From assembly GCF_016615955.1 (NCBI RefSeq), contig NZ_CP067113.1, forward strand, positions 186,001 to 250,000: a stretch of 64,000 nt of DNA. Direction: 5' to 3'. The notes beneath the pieces are model-generated. The model saw only the letters and a program-made list of their open reading frames with translations. It did no database searches and was not told where the DNA came from. Position 1 is the stretch's first letter, and each line of letters starts with the position of its first letter. The stretch is from Luteimonas sp. MC1750 (lineage in GTDB: Bacteria; Pseudomonadota; Gammaproteobacteria; Xanthomonadales; Xanthomonadaceae). Positions 14,293-23,020 of this stretch are shown here, piece by piece. A program made the translations under genes and the position numbers.

Positions 14293-14948
14293 CCGTCGGA
14301 GACCTCGCCGGCCTGCGCGTGGTGGTCAGCGCCGGGCCGACGTTCGAGGACATCGATCCGGTGCGCTTCGTCGGCAACCGCAGCAGCGGCAAGACCGGAT
14401 TCGCCATCGCCGCCGCGGCCGCGCGGCGCGGCGCCGACACCGTGCTGGTCGCCGGACCGGTGGCGCTGGACACGCCGGCCGGCGTCGAACGCCGCGACGT
14501 GCGCTCGGCCGCGCAGATGCACGACGCGGTGCTGTCCGCGCTGCCGGCCGATGTCTACGTCGGCGCCGCCGCCGTCGCCGACTTCACCCCGGCCACGGTC
14601 GCAGGCGGCAAGCTCAAGAAGCAGCCCGGCACGGACGGCCTGGTGCTGGAGCTGGTGCGCACCGCCGACATCCTCGCCGACGTCGCCGCGCACCCGCAGC
14701 GCCCGCGCCTGGTGGTCGGCTTCGCCGCCGAGACCGGCGACCTCGCCGACAATGCCCGCGACAAGCTGCGCTGCAAGCGCGTGGACATGATCGCCGGCAA
14801 CCTCGTCGGCATGGCCGGCAGCGGCTTCGAGGCCGACGACAACACCCTGCACGTCTTCGATGCCACGGGCGTGCGCGTGCTCGGCCCCGCGGCGAAGACC
14901 GCGCTGGCCGACGCGCTGCTCGACCTCGTGGCCGCGCGCCTGCCGTGA
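14289..14948 (+). CDS. coaB: Phosphopantothenate-cysteine ligase (CoaB), separate from CoaC
   Basis: Joins cysteine to 4'-phosphopantothenate with CTP activation. The 219 residues are a complete CoaB domain: [31 protein letters not shown] (the Asn that contacts the acyl-cytidylate), [18 protein letters not shown] with the catalytic lysine region, and [11 protein letters not shown]. The ATG lies in the coaC stop (ATGA) and no strong ribosome site is seen, which suggests translation by termination-reinitiation. In nearly all proteobacteria CoaB is fused behind CoaC; here the frame is shifted by -1 at the natural linker. Its own stop overlaps a GTG at 14945, close to dut. Confidence 0.9.
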   Translation: MTVGDLAGLRVVVSAGPTFEDIDPVRFVGNRSSGKTGFAIAAAAARRGADTVLVAGPVALDTPAGVERRDVRSAAQMHDAVLSALPADVYVGAAAVADFTPATVAGGKLKKQPGTDGLVLELVRTADILADVAAHPQRPRLVVGFAAETGDLADNARDKLRCKRVDMIAGNLVGMAGSGFEADDNTLHVFDATGVRVLGPAAKTALADALLDLVAARLP

Positions 14949-14974
14949 CCGACCGACAAGGACCGCCCCGCCCC

Positions 14975-15433
14975 ATGCCGCACACGCTCGACCTGAAGAT
15001 CCTCGACCCGCGCATCGGCGGCGAGTGGCCGCTGCCGGAGCACGCCACCGCGGGCAGCGCAGGGCTCGACCTGCGCGCGGCCATCGACGCACCGCTGGAG
15101 CTCGCCGGCGGCGACACCGCGCTGGTGCCGTCGGGCATCGCGATCCACATCGCCGATCCCGGCCTGTGCGCGATGGTGCTGCCGCGCTCGGGCCTTGGAC
15201 ATCGCCACGGGCTGGTGCTGGGCAACGGCACCGGCCTGATCGACGCCGATTACCAGGGACCGCTGATGGTCAGCCTGTGGAACCGCTCGCGCGAGGCCTA
15301 CACCGTACAGCCCGGCGACCGCATCGCCCAGCTGGTGCTGGTGCCGGTCGTGCGCGCAGGGCTGCGGGTGGTGGATACTTTCGACCAGAGCGCGCGGGGC
15401 GCGGGTGGCTTCGGCCATACCGGCGTGCGCTGA
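14975..15433 (+). CDS. dut: dUTP diphosphatase
   Basis: Trimeric enzyme hydrolysing dUTP to dUMP. The 152-residue chain carries the five dUTPase motifs, including [23 protein letters not shown] (motif 2), [10 protein letters not shown] (motif 3), GDRIAQLV (motif 4) and the C-terminal GAGGFGHTG arm (motif 5). The ATG at 14975 gives the usual length and has AAGGA upstream at about 12 bases; a GTG at 14945, overlapping the coaB stop, would add 10 non-conserved residues and cannot be excluded. It stands in the conserved order coaBC-dut-algC. Confidence 0.95.
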   Translation: MPHTLDLKILDPRIGGEWPLPEHATAGSAGLDLRAAIDAPLELAGGDTALVPSGIAIHIADPGLCAMVLPRSGLGHRHGLVLGNGTGLIDADYQGPLMVSLWNRSREAYTVQPGDRIAQLVLVPVVRAGLRVVDTFDQSARGAGGFGHTGVR

Positions 15434-15450
15434 CCCGGGGAGCATCGAAC

Positions 15451-17757
15451 GTGAAGCTATCGAACAAGACGCGCCAGGCCGTGGTCCAGTCGCGGCGGGC
15501 GCTGCAGCTGCTGGCGGCACTGCTGGTGCTGCTGGCGGCGTGGCTGGCCTGGACCGGCTGGCAGCAGATGCAGGACGGCACGCGCCGCAGCCAGCTGGCG
15601 ACCACCCGCGACGCGCTGGCGCAGTCCACCGGACGCGCGCTGCAGGCCGAGCTCGCGCGGCTCGAGGAGCGCATGGCCTCGACGCCGGTGCGCGCCGCGC
15701 TCGCGGACGGGGACCTCGCCGCGGCCTCCGCCGCGCTCGGCCGCGACTGGCCGAACCTGGAGTCCGCGACGATCCACGACACCGGGCTGGCCGAGGCCTA
15801 TGCCACGGCCGCGCAGGCGGGCTACGGCCGCATCGCCGTGGCCGAGGCCGCGATGACCGAAGGCCGGCCGGTGATGTGGGTGGTCCGCGACGGCGATGCG
15901 CCGCGCCTGGCGCTGGCGATGCCCGCGCGGGTCGGCGAGACCCTGGTCGGCGTGGCCTACGTGCGCCTGCCGCTGGCGCGCGCGGTGGCCGGCCTCGATG
16001 CCGTCGACGTGCCCGGCTCCACCTATCTCGCGCTGCGCCAGGGCGGCTTCACCCTGGCCGATCGCGGCGACCCTGATTACGCGGCATCCGCGGAACGCAT
16101 GGCCGTGCCGGTGGACGGCACCGGCCTGCGCGTGGCCGCGGGCCTGCCGCCGCGGCCGGCCGCGCTGTTCGGCCTGGCCGCGCTGCCTTCGATCGTGGTC
16201 GCGGCGATCCTGCTGCTGCTGGCCTACGTGCTGTCGCGCCTGCCGAGCCTGGTGGGCCGGCCGGAGAGCGAGGAGGCCGCCGCGGCCCCCACCCTGGAGC
16301 AGGCCCTCGAAATGGAACCCGTGATGGACACTGAGCAAAGCGCCACGCCCGTGCGCGAAACCCGCCCGGCCGCGGTCGCGATCGACCCCGGCATCTTCCG
16401 CGCCTACGACATCCGCGGCATCGTCGGGCAGTCGCTCGACATCGGCGTGGCCGAGCTGATCGGCCATGCGATCGGGTCGCTGATGCACGAGCAGGGCCTG
16501 AAGGACATCGTGGTCGGCCGCGACGGCCGCCTCTCCGGCCCCGACATGGTGGCCGGGCTCACCGCGGGCCTGCGCAAGGCCGGCCGCGACGTGATCGACA
16601 TCGGCATGGTGCCGACGCCGGTGGTGTACTTCGGCGCCTACCAGCTGCGCACCGGCTGCTGCGTCTCGGTGACCGGCAGCCACAACCCGCCGGACTACAA
16701 CGGCTTCAAGATCGTGGTCGGCGGCGAGACGCTGTCGGGCGACGCGGTCACCGACCTCTACGCGCGCATCGCCGAGGACCGGCTGTACACCGCGCCGTCG
16801 CCGGGCGGCGTGACCGAGCGCGACATCGCGTCGGACTACGTCGACCGCATCGCCTCCGACGTCCAGGTCGACCGTCCGCTGAAGGTGGTGGTCGATGCCG
16901 GCAACGGCGTGGCCGGCGAGATCGGTCCGCGCGTGCTGGAAGCGATCGGCGCCCACGTCGAGCCGCTGTTCTGCGAGATCGACGGCACGTTCCCCAACCA
17001 CCACCCGGACCCGAGCGAGCCGCACAACCTCACCGACCTGGTCGAGATGGTGAAGCGCTTCGACGCGGACCTCGGCATCGCCTTCGACGGCGACGGCGAC
17101 CGCCTGGGCGTGGTGACGAAGACCGGCGAGAACATCTTCCCCGACCGCCTGCTGATGCTGTTCGCCGCCGACGTGCTGGAGCGCAACCCGGGCGCGGTGA
17201 TCGTGTACGACGTGAAGTGCACCGGCCGCCTGCAGGGCCACATCCTGCGCCATGGCGGCAGCCCGCTGATGTGGAAGACCGGGCATTCGCTGATCAAGGC
17301 CAAGATGCGCGAGACCGAGGCGGAACTCGCCGGCGAGATGAGCGGCCATTTCTTCTTCGGCGAGCGCTGGTACGGCTTCGACGACGGCATCTACGCCGCC
17401 GCGCGCCTGCTGGAGATCCTGGCCTCGCGCCCGGAGGAGCCCTCGGACGTGCTGGCGGCGCTGCCGGCCGGCATCTCCACGCCCGAGATCAAGGTCGATG
17501 CACCCGGCGGCAATCCGCACGCCTTCGTCGAGCGCTTCGTCGCGCAGGCGAAGTTCGAGGGCGGCGCGCGCCCGTCGACGATCGACGGCCTGCGCGTCGA
17601 CTTCCCGGACGGCTGGGGACTGGTGCGCGCCTCCAACACCACGCCGGTGCTGGTGCTGCGCTTCGACGCCGACAGCCAGGAGGCGCTGGACCGCATCCGC
17701 GGCGAATTCCGCACGCAGCTGCTGGCGCTGGACCCGGACCTGCCGCTGCCGTTCTAG
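15451..17757 (+). CDS. algC: Phosphomannomutase/phosphoglucomutase, long membrane-anchored AlgC form
   Basis: Interconverts hexose 1- and 6-phosphates for polysaccharide and LPS precursors. The 768-residue product has an N-terminal extension: a transmembrane helix at about 18-37, a periplasmic sensor-like region to about 235, a second helix at about 236-258, then an acidic linker. The catalytic mutase follows from about residue 310: phosphoserine Ser410 in TGSHNPPDYNG, the metal loop DGDGDR near 546, the sugar loop GEMSGH and the phosphate loop RASNTTP. The order dut-algC is the Pseudomonas order. The GTG start at 15451 follows GGGGAG. The role of the extension is unknown; the mutase call is firm. 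Confidence 0.93.
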   Translation: MKLSNKTRQAVVQSRRALQLLAALLVLLAAWLAWTGWQQMQDGTRRSQLATTRDALAQSTGRALQAELARLEERMASTPVRAALADGDLAAASAALGRDWPNLESATIHDTGLAEAYATAAQAGYGRIAVAEAAMTEGRPVMWVVRDGDAPRLALAMPARVGETLVGVAYVRLPLARAVAGLDAVDVPGSTYLALRQGGFTLADRGDPDYAASAERMAVPVDGTGLRVAAGLPPRPAALFGLAALPSIVVAAILLLLAYVLSRLPSLVGRPESEEAAAAPTLEQALEMEPVMDTEQSATPVRETRPAAVAIDPGIFRAYDIRGIVGQSLDIGVAELIGHAIGSLMHEQGLKDIVVGRDGRLSGPDMVAGLTAGLRKAGRDVIDIGMVPTPVVYFGAYQLRTGCCVSVTGSHNPPDYNGFKIVVGGETLSGDAVTDLYARIAEDRLYTAPSPGGVTERDIASDYVDRIASDVQVDRPLKVVVDAGNGVAGEIGPRVLEAIGAHVEPLFCEIDGTFPNHHPDPSEPHNLTDLVEMVKRFDADLGIAFDGDGDRLGVVTKTGENIFPDRLLMLFAADVLERNPGAVIVYDVKCTGRLQGHILRHGGSPLMWKTGHSLIKAKMRETEAELAGEMSGHFFFGERWYGFDDGIYAAARLLEILASRPEEPSDVLAALPAGISTPEIKVDAPGGNPHAFVERFVAQAKFEGGARPSTIDGLRVDFPDGWGLVRASNTTPVLVLRFDADSQEALDRIRGEFRTQLLALDPDLPLPF

Positions 17758-17802
17758 CGCGGACCGCGGAAGCGGCTCCCACAGGTGCAGGCTGGCCGGC
17801 TC

Positions 17803-18447
17803 CTAGCCGCCCTTCATGCTCCGATAGCGCTCGAGGGCACCATCCAGGTCGCTGCCCAGCGACGCGCGGTCGGCCAGCTGGCGCTCCATGATCGCCTGCT
17901 GGCGGGCGAGGTCGCCGTGCTGGGCGTGGATGCCGTCGACCAGCGCCTTGCCCACCGGCTGCCCGAGCAGCTCGAGCTCGGCGGCCTGGCGCAGCAGCGA
18001 CAGCAGGCTCTGGCGCAGGTTCGCGATGCTGAGCTCCGAGGTCTTCAGCGACTCCTCGACCAGGGTGATGCGCTCGCCGTAGGCGCGGCGCAGGTCGTTC
18101 TCGGTGGCGTAGGACTCGATCATCGCGAGGTCGCGGCGATGGCGATCGGCCTCCGCCTGCTCGGCCTCGGCGGCCACGCGGGCCGCGACCGCCGCGGCGG
18201 CGCGCTCGTCGCCGGTCAGCGCGCGCGGCACCTGGCCGGTGCGGTTGCCGCTGGCGGCGTTGATCTCGGTGCGGGCGCGGTCCAGCGCGCTGGCCGGCAG
18301 CGTGTCGCCGCAGACCTGCACGCCGTTCTCGTCCCAGCAGTAGAGCTTCTTGTCGGCATTGGGCGCCTGCGCCGCGGCTGCCAGCGGCAACATCGCCATC
18401 GGCAGCGTGGCCAGCAGCGCGCCGGTGATCCAGTGTCTGGTCTTCAT
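17803..18447 (-). CDS. DUF4124 domain-containing secreted protein
   Basis: A 214-residue protein with a cleavable signal peptide (MKTRHWITGALLATLPMAML, cleavage likely after AAAAQA) and a short DUF4124 motif directly after it (KLYCWDENGVQVCGDTLPA). The rest is highly helical and charged, with probable coiled coil between about 75 and 205. DUF4124 proteins are common envelope proteins in xanthomonads and lack an assigned function. It follows pyrE by 26 bases on the same strand and has a strong GGGGGG-type ribosome site. It converges with algC. Confidence 0.8.
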   Translation of the reverse strand: MKTRHWITGALLATLPMAMLPLAAAAQAPNADKKLYCWDENGVQVCGDTLPASALDRARTEINAASGNRTGQVPRALTGDERAAAAVAARVAAEAEQAEADRHRRDLAMIESYATENDLRRAYGERITLVEESLKTSELSIANLRQSLLSLLRQAAELELLGQPVGKALVDGIHAQHGDLARQQAIMERQLADRASLGSDLDGALERYRSMKGG

Positions 18448-18473
18448 CGTGTCCGTCCCCCCGGTCGGCCGAA

Positions 18474-19136
18474 TCAGGCGGCCGCGCTGCCGTAACGCAC
18501 GCGGTAGGCAAGCAGGCGCTCGCGTTCGCCCGACAGTGTCGCGGTTTCGCCGGTGAACGCAAGCAGGTCGGCGAGGCTGGCGATCGCCACCACCGGCACG
18601 CCCGCCTGCGCCGCCACCCGCTCCGCCGCCGAGCGGCGGTCAGCGGACGCCTCGTCCAGCACTTCCTGGCGATCGAGGGCGATGGCCACGCCCGCGGGGA
18701 TGCCGCCGCCGGCGCGGATCAGGTCGAGGGCCTCGCGCACGGCGGTGCCCGCGGTCAGCACGTCGTCGACCACCAGCACGCGCTTTCCGTCGAGCGCGGC
18801 GCCCACCAGCGTGCCGCCTTCGCCATGGGCCTTGGCTTCCTTGCGGTTGTAGGCCAGCGGCAGGTCGCGGCCGCGGCGCGCGTATTCGCAGGCCAGCGCG
18901 GTCGCCAGCGGAATGCCCTTGTAGGCCGGGCCGAACAGCAGGTCGAATCCGAGGCCGGCGGCGTCGATGGCGTCGGCATAGCAGGCCGCGAGGCCGGCCA
19001 GCGCCGTGCCCGAGTCGAAGCGCCCGGCATTGAAGAAATACGGACTGGTGCGGCCCGACTTCAGGGTGAATTCGCCGAAGCCCAGGGCGTCGGCCTGCAG
19101 GGCCAGGCGCAGGAAGCGGGTGCGATGGTCGGGCAT
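18474..19136 (-). CDS. pyrE: Orotate phosphoribosyltransferase
   Basis: Makes orotidine 5'-phosphate from orotate and PRPP in pyrimidine synthesis. The 220 residues include FGEFTLKSGRTSPYFFNAG at the N-terminus, GPAYKGIPLA, and the PRPP-binding motif VLVVDDVLTAGTA at 120-132. The ATG at 19136 (MPDHRTRFLRLAL) matches the family start; an in-frame ATG at 19166 would add ten residues (MATPRPPAPA). Neither has a clear ribosome site. The gene lies close to an ExoIII/Crc-family gene (xthA), an association also known from Pseudomonas, where crc adjoins pyrE. Confidence 0.95.
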   Translation of the reverse strand: MPDHRTRFLRLALQADALGFGEFTLKSGRTSPYFFNAGRFDSGTALAGLAACYADAIDAAGLGFDLLFGPAYKGIPLATALACEYARRGRDLPLAYNRKEAKAHGEGGTLVGAALDGKRVLVVDDVLTAGTAVREALDLIRAGGGIPAGVAIALDRQEVLDEASADRRSAAERVAAQAGVPVVAIASLADLLAFTGETATLSGERERLLAYRVRYGSAAA

Positions 19137-19259
19137 GGCAGGGGCAGGCGGCCGCGGGGTGGCCATGGTAGCAACCCGCGCGGCATTGACCGGGATCAAC
19201 GCCCGGGCCCCGCCGGCTGGCCTATGGTGGCCCGGACGGAATCGACGAGGAGGAGCGGC

Positions 19260-20468
19260 ATGAGCAATCTGATCCGGCCTGGACTGGCGATCGCAGCGAC
19301 GCTGCTGGTGGCCGTGGCCTGCGGGAAGACCGACGGCGACGTGGCCACCCCGGCCGCCGACGGCGCATCCGCCATCGACGCGACCGCGACCGCGACACCG
19401 CCGGCGGGCGACCCGGTGACGATGGACGGCGTGCCCGGCACCGCGCCGACCGCCGCGGCGGCCGATCCCGCCGATGCCGCCGCCGCGGGCGCCGGCGACA
19501 CGCTGCGCACGACCGCCGCCGCGATGTTCGGCACCATTCCCGCCCGCGTGGAGGAGCTGCGCGGCAAGGCGCTGTCGGAGGCGCAGGTCGAGCTCGGCCA
19601 CATGCTGTTCTTCGATCCGAGGCTCTCCAGCAGCCACCTGATCACCTGCAACACCTGCCACAGCATCGGCACCGGCGGCGCGGACAACGTGCCGGCCTCG
19701 ATCGGCCACGGCTGGCAGCGCGGCCCGCGCAACTCGCCGACGGTGCTCAACGCGGTGTTCAACGCCGCGCAGTTCTGGGACGGCCGCGCCGCCGACCTCG
19801 CCGAGCAGGCCAAGGGCCCGGTGCAGGCCAGCGTCGAGATGAACAGCACGCCGGAGCTGGTGGTGCGGACGCTGGAGAGCATCCCCGGCTACGTCGACCG
19901 CTTCGGCACGGCCTTCCCCGGCCAGGCCAAGCCGGTCAGCTTCGACAACATGGCCTTGGCGCTGGAAGCCTTCGAAGCCACCCTGGTGACGCCGGACTCG
20001 CGCTTCGACCGCTGGGTGCTGGGCGACGACAGCGCGATGGACGACACCGAGCGCCGTGGCCTGGAGCTGTTCGTCTCCAGCGGCTGCGCCTCGTGCCACA
20101 ACGGGCGCAACTTCGGCGGCCAGACCTATTTCCCCTTCGGCGTGATCGAACGACCCGGCGCCGACATCCTGCCGGCCGGCGACAAGGGCCGCTTCGAGGT
20201 CACCGCGACCGCCAGCGACGAATACGTGTTCCGCGCCGCGCCGCTGCGCAACGTCGAGCTGACCGCGCCGTACTTCCATTCGGGCCAGGTCTGGGACCTC
20301 GAACAGGCGGTCGCGATCATGGGCACGGCGCAGCTGGGCCGCGAGCTGGACGGGGACGAGGCCAGCGCGATCGCCGCCTTCCTGCGCACCCTGACCGGGC
20401 GCCAGCCGACGGTCGAGTACCCGATCCTGCCGCCGAGTACCGCCTCGACCCCGAAGCCCGCGCAGTAG
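19260..20468 (+). CDS. Dihaem cytochrome c peroxidase / MauG-family protein
   Basis: A 402-residue exported protein with a hydrophobic leader ending AVACG, possibly a lipoprotein site though the lipobox is weak. An Ala/Thr-rich spacer to about residue 95 is followed by a dihaem peroxidase domain. The two haem c sites are CNTCH near residue 131 and CASCH near 277; NSPTVLNAVFNAAQFWDGRA and the C-terminal APYFHSGQVWDLEQAV are typical of the bacterial cytochrome c peroxidase family. It probably reduces peroxide in the periplasm with electrons from a c-type cytochrome. GAGGAGG gives a strong ribosome site. It stands alone between divergent pyrE and xthA. Confidence 0.9.
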   Translation: MSNLIRPGLAIAATLLVAVACGKTDGDVATPAADGASAIDATATATPPAGDPVTMDGVPGTAPTAAAADPADAAAAGAGDTLRTTAAAMFGTIPARVEELRGKALSEAQVELGHMLFFDPRLSSSHLITCNTCHSIGTGGADNVPASIGHGWQRGPRNSPTVLNAVFNAAQFWDGRAADLAEQAKGPVQASVEMNSTPELVVRTLESIPGYVDRFGTAFPGQAKPVSFDNMALALEAFEATLVTPDSRFDRWVLGDDSAMDDTERRGLELFVSSGCASCHNGRNFGGQTYFPFGVIERPGADILPAGDKGRFEVTATASDEYVFRAAPLRNVELTAPYFHSGQVWDLEQAVAIMGTAQLGRELDGDEASAIAAFLRTLTGRQPTVEYPILPPSTASTPKPAQ

Positions 20469-20529
20469 CGCGCTGCCGGACCACCACCGCCGGCGCATGG
20501 CCGGCGGTGGTGCGCTAACCTTCCGCCCC

Positions 20530-21357
20530 ATGCGCATCGTCAGTTTCAACGCCAACGGCATCCGTTCGGCCGCCAGCAAGGGCTTCTTCGACTGGTTCCG
20601 GGCCCAGGACGCCGACATCCTCTGCGTCCAGGAGACCAAGGCCCAGGAACACCAGCTGGCCGCGGCGTCCGGCGACGGCCTGCATCCGGACTACCTGCCC
20701 GACGGCTACCGCGCCTGGTTCAAGGATGCGATCACGAAGAAGGGCTACAGCGGCGTGGCGATCTACAGCCGCCGCGAGCCCGACGAGGTGCGCACCGCGC
20801 TCGGCTGGGCGCCGTTCGACGACGAGGGCCGCTACATCGAGGCCCGCTTCGGCAACCTGAGCGTGGTCTCGTTCTACATCCCCTCGGGTTCGTCGGGCGA
20901 GCTGCGCCAGGGCTTCAAGTTCGAGGTCATGGACTGGCTGAAGCCGATCCTCGACCAGTGGCTGGCGAGCGGCCGCGACTACGTGCTGTGCGGCGACTGG
21001 AACATCGTCCGGTCGCGCAACGACATCCGCAACTGGACCGGCAACCAGAAGAACTCCGGCTGCCTGCCGCCCGAGCGCGCCTGGCTCAACGGCATGATCG
21101 CCGACGCCTGCGGCGACGGCCTGTGCGAGGCGCCGACCCACGGCTGGCGCGACGCGCTGCGCGTGCTGCGCGCCGACGCCGCCGACGAATACACCTGGTG
21201 GAGCAACCGCGGCGCCGCGCGCGCGAACAACGTGGGATGGCGGATCGACTACCAGTTCGTGACGCCTGGGCTGGCCGACCGCGTGGAGGCCTGCGCCGTC
21301 CACGGCGAGCCGCGCTTCTCCGACCATGCGCCGCTGGTCGTGGATTACCGCGAATGA
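20530..21357 (+). CDS. xthA: Exodeoxyribonuclease III family protein
   Basis: AP endonuclease/3'-5' exonuclease of base-excision repair, 275 residues. Catalytic features are intact: NANG near residue 7, the metal-binding Glu35 in CVQETKAQ, SFYIPSG, CGDWNIVRSRNDIRNW, and the terminal SDHAPLVVDY with the catalytic His. In Pseudomonas the pyrE neighbour of this family is Crc, which has lost these residues; here they are kept, so nuclease function is expected. The stop overlaps the AmpG-like ATG by 4 bases (ATGA), indicating coupled translation of a DNA-repair and a permease gene. Confidence 0.92.
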   Translation: MRIVSFNANGIRSAASKGFFDWFRAQDADILCVQETKAQEHQLAAASGDGLHPDYLPDGYRAWFKDAITKKGYSGVAIYSRREPDEVRTALGWAPFDDEGRYIEARFGNLSVVSFYIPSGSSGELRQGFKFEVMDWLKPILDQWLASGRDYVLCGDWNIVRSRNDIRNWTGNQKNSGCLPPERAWLNGMIADACGDGLCEAPTHGWRDALRVLRADAADEYTWWSNRGAARANNVGWRIDYQFVTPGLADRVEACAVHGEPRFSDHAPLVVDYRE

Positions 21358-22673
21358 GCGCGAAGCCCTCGGCCTGGCGCGCGTTCGCCCAGCCGTCGGC
21401 GTGGACGATGTTCTTCTTCGGCTTCGCCTCGGGCCTGCCCTTCCTGCTGGTGGCTGGAACGCTCGCCTACTGGCTGCGCGAGGGCGGCATCGAGCTGAAG
21501 GAGATCACCATGATCGCCAGCGCGGGCATGGCGTATTCCTTCAAGTTCATCTGGGCGCCGCTGGTCGACCGCTGGCGCCTGCCGCTCCTGGGCCGCTTCG
21601 GCCAGCGCCGTGGCTGGCTGCTGCTGGCGATGGGCGCGGTGATGCTCGGCCTGCTGGCGATGGCGGCGCTGACGCCCGAGCGCCTGGGCACCTTCGTCGC
21701 GCTGACCCTGTGCGTGGCGTTCGCCGGTGCGACGCTCGACATCGCGGTGGATGCGTACCGCGTCGAGATCGCCCCGGCCTCCGAGCAGGGCGCACTGGTG
21801 GCGACGTACTCGCTCGGCTACCGCATCGCCCTGATCGCGTCCGGTGCGCTCGCGCTGGTGCTGGCCGACCACGCCGCCTGGCCGGTGGTGTACCGGGTGA
21901 TGGCGGCCCTGATGCTGGTGCCGATCGTGGCCTGCCTGCTGGCGAAGGAGCCCGAGGTCATCCGCGTGCGCACGGAAGGCTTCGCGGCGGGGCTGCGCGA
22001 AGGCGTGGTCGAGCCGTTCGCCGACTTCTTCCGCCGCTTCGGCAGCGGCATCGGCCTGGTCGTACTGCTGTTCATCCTGTCGATCAAGATTTCCGACCAG
22101 GCGATCGTCGGCGGCATCATCGGACCCTTCTACCTCGACCAGGGCTTCAGCAAGACCCAGATCGCGGCCGTGACCAAGGTCTACGGCATCTGGGTCGGCA
22201 TCGCCGGGGCCTTCCTCGGCGGCGTGGCGGTGGCGCGCTGGGGCATCCACTGGCCGCTGCTGATCGCGATCGTCCTCGGCGCGGCCAGCAACCTGCTGTA
22301 CCTGGTCCTGGTCGGCGCCAACGGCGACATCGGCCTGCTGACCCTGGTGATCTCCGGCGAGAACCTCGCCCAGGGCTTCCTCGGCACGGCCGCGGTGGCC
22401 TACCTGTCGGCGCTGGTGAACCAGCGCTACACGGCCACCCAGTACGCGCTGTTCTCCTCGCTGATCATGCTGCCGGGCAAGGTGCTGGGCTTCTTCTCCG
22501 GGGCGATCGTCGAATCGAGCCCGGGCGGCTACGCGACCTATTTCGTGATCACCGCGGTGGTCGCGGTGCCGGCGGTGCTGCTGTTCTTCTGGCTCAAGCC
22601 GCGGGTGCGGGTGGGTGGCGAGGACGGCGCGACCGCCGCCGTGGACATCAGGACGAAGGAACGCCGGCCATGA
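21354..22673 (+). CDS. ampG: AmpG-like muropeptide MFS permease
   Basis: A 439-residue polytopic inner-membrane protein of the AmpG branch of the MFS, which imports anhydromuropeptides for cell-wall recycling. Family features are FFFGFASGLPFLLVAGTLAYWLREGGI at the start, YSFKFIWAPLVDR, and the loop DIAVDAYRVE. It has roughly 12 hydrophobic segments and lacks the two extra C-terminal helices of E. coli AmpG, as is common. It overlaps xthA upstream and the small RHH-like gene downstream by 4 bases each. anmK, which phosphorylates anhydro-MurNAc from the same recycling route, is encoded next to it on the other strand. Substrate is inferred from family and context. Confidence 0.85.
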   Translation: MSAKPSAWRAFAQPSAWTMFFFGFASGLPFLLVAGTLAYWLREGGIELKEITMIASAGMAYSFKFIWAPLVDRWRLPLLGRFGQRRGWLLLAMGAVMLGLLAMAALTPERLGTFVALTLCVAFAGATLDIAVDAYRVEIAPASEQGALVATYSLGYRIALIASGALALVLADHAAWPVVYRVMAALMLVPIVACLLAKEPEVIRVRTEGFAAGLREGVVEPFADFFRRFGSGIGLVVLLFILSIKISDQAIVGGIIGPFYLDQGFSKTQIAAVTKVYGIWVGIAGAFLGGVAVARWGIHWPLLIAIVLGAASNLLYLVLVGANGDIGLLTLVISGENLAQGFLGTAAVAYLSALVNQRYTATQYALFSSLIMLPGKVLGFFSGAIVESSPGGYATYFVITAVVAVPAVLLFFWLKPRVRVGGEDGATAAVDIRTKERRP

Positions 22674-22945
22674 CCGAAATCGTGCTCAGGGACATCGACG
22701 AGCTGCTGCTGGACCGCATCCGGCGCGTGGCCGACCGGCGCGCCTGGACGCTGGCGCACGCGCTGCACCATCTGCTGGAGCAGGGGCTCTACGCGGTGGA
22801 GGGCGAGGGCCCGATGGGCTTCGACACCTCCGAGGCCGATGTCCTGCAGGCCGCGATCGCGGCGCTGGAGGGTGTGCCCGACGACGTGTTCTCGCTGATC
22901 GGGCAGGTGCCCGATGCCACACCCCGCCAGGGCGAGCCGCTGTAG
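22670..22945 (+). CDS. Small hypothetical protein, possible ribbon-helix-helix DNA-binding fold
   Basis: A 91-residue protein starting MTEIVLRDIDELLLDRIRRVADR, with a short beta-strand followed by two helices, the layout of ribbon-helix-helix proteins such as FitA-type antitoxins. The C-terminal half is acidic and without a known motif. Its ATG overlaps the AmpG-like stop (ATGA), so it is translated with the permease. No toxin gene is adjacent, so a toxin-antitoxin role is not supported. The last residue (Leu) and stop lie inside a REP palindrome (CTGTAG), so the present C-terminus may have been cut or replaced by the repeat. Function unknown. Confidence 0.65.
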   Translation: MTEIVLRDIDELLLDRIRRVADRRAWTLAHALHHLLEQGLYAVEGEGPMGFDTSEADVLQAAIAALEGVPDDVFSLIGQVPDATPRQGEPL

Positions 22946-23006
22946 GAGCGGCTATGGCCGCGATCGGCTTGCCGGAACTGCAATCGCGGCTGTAGCCGCT
23001 CCTACA
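22940..23006. repeat. REP pair between the small RHH-like gene and anmK
   Basis: Forward unit 22940-22965 (with ATGG at the loop position) and reverse unit 22982-23006. The forward unit contains the stop codon of the preceding gene. The pair separates convergent genes. Confidence 0.88.
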
Positions 23007-23020
23007 AAACCAGGCGGAGC

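Noticed and set aside
22670..22945. Antitoxin of a toxin-antitoxin pair
   Set aside because: No toxin gene adjoins; the neighbours are a permease gene and a convergent kinase gene.
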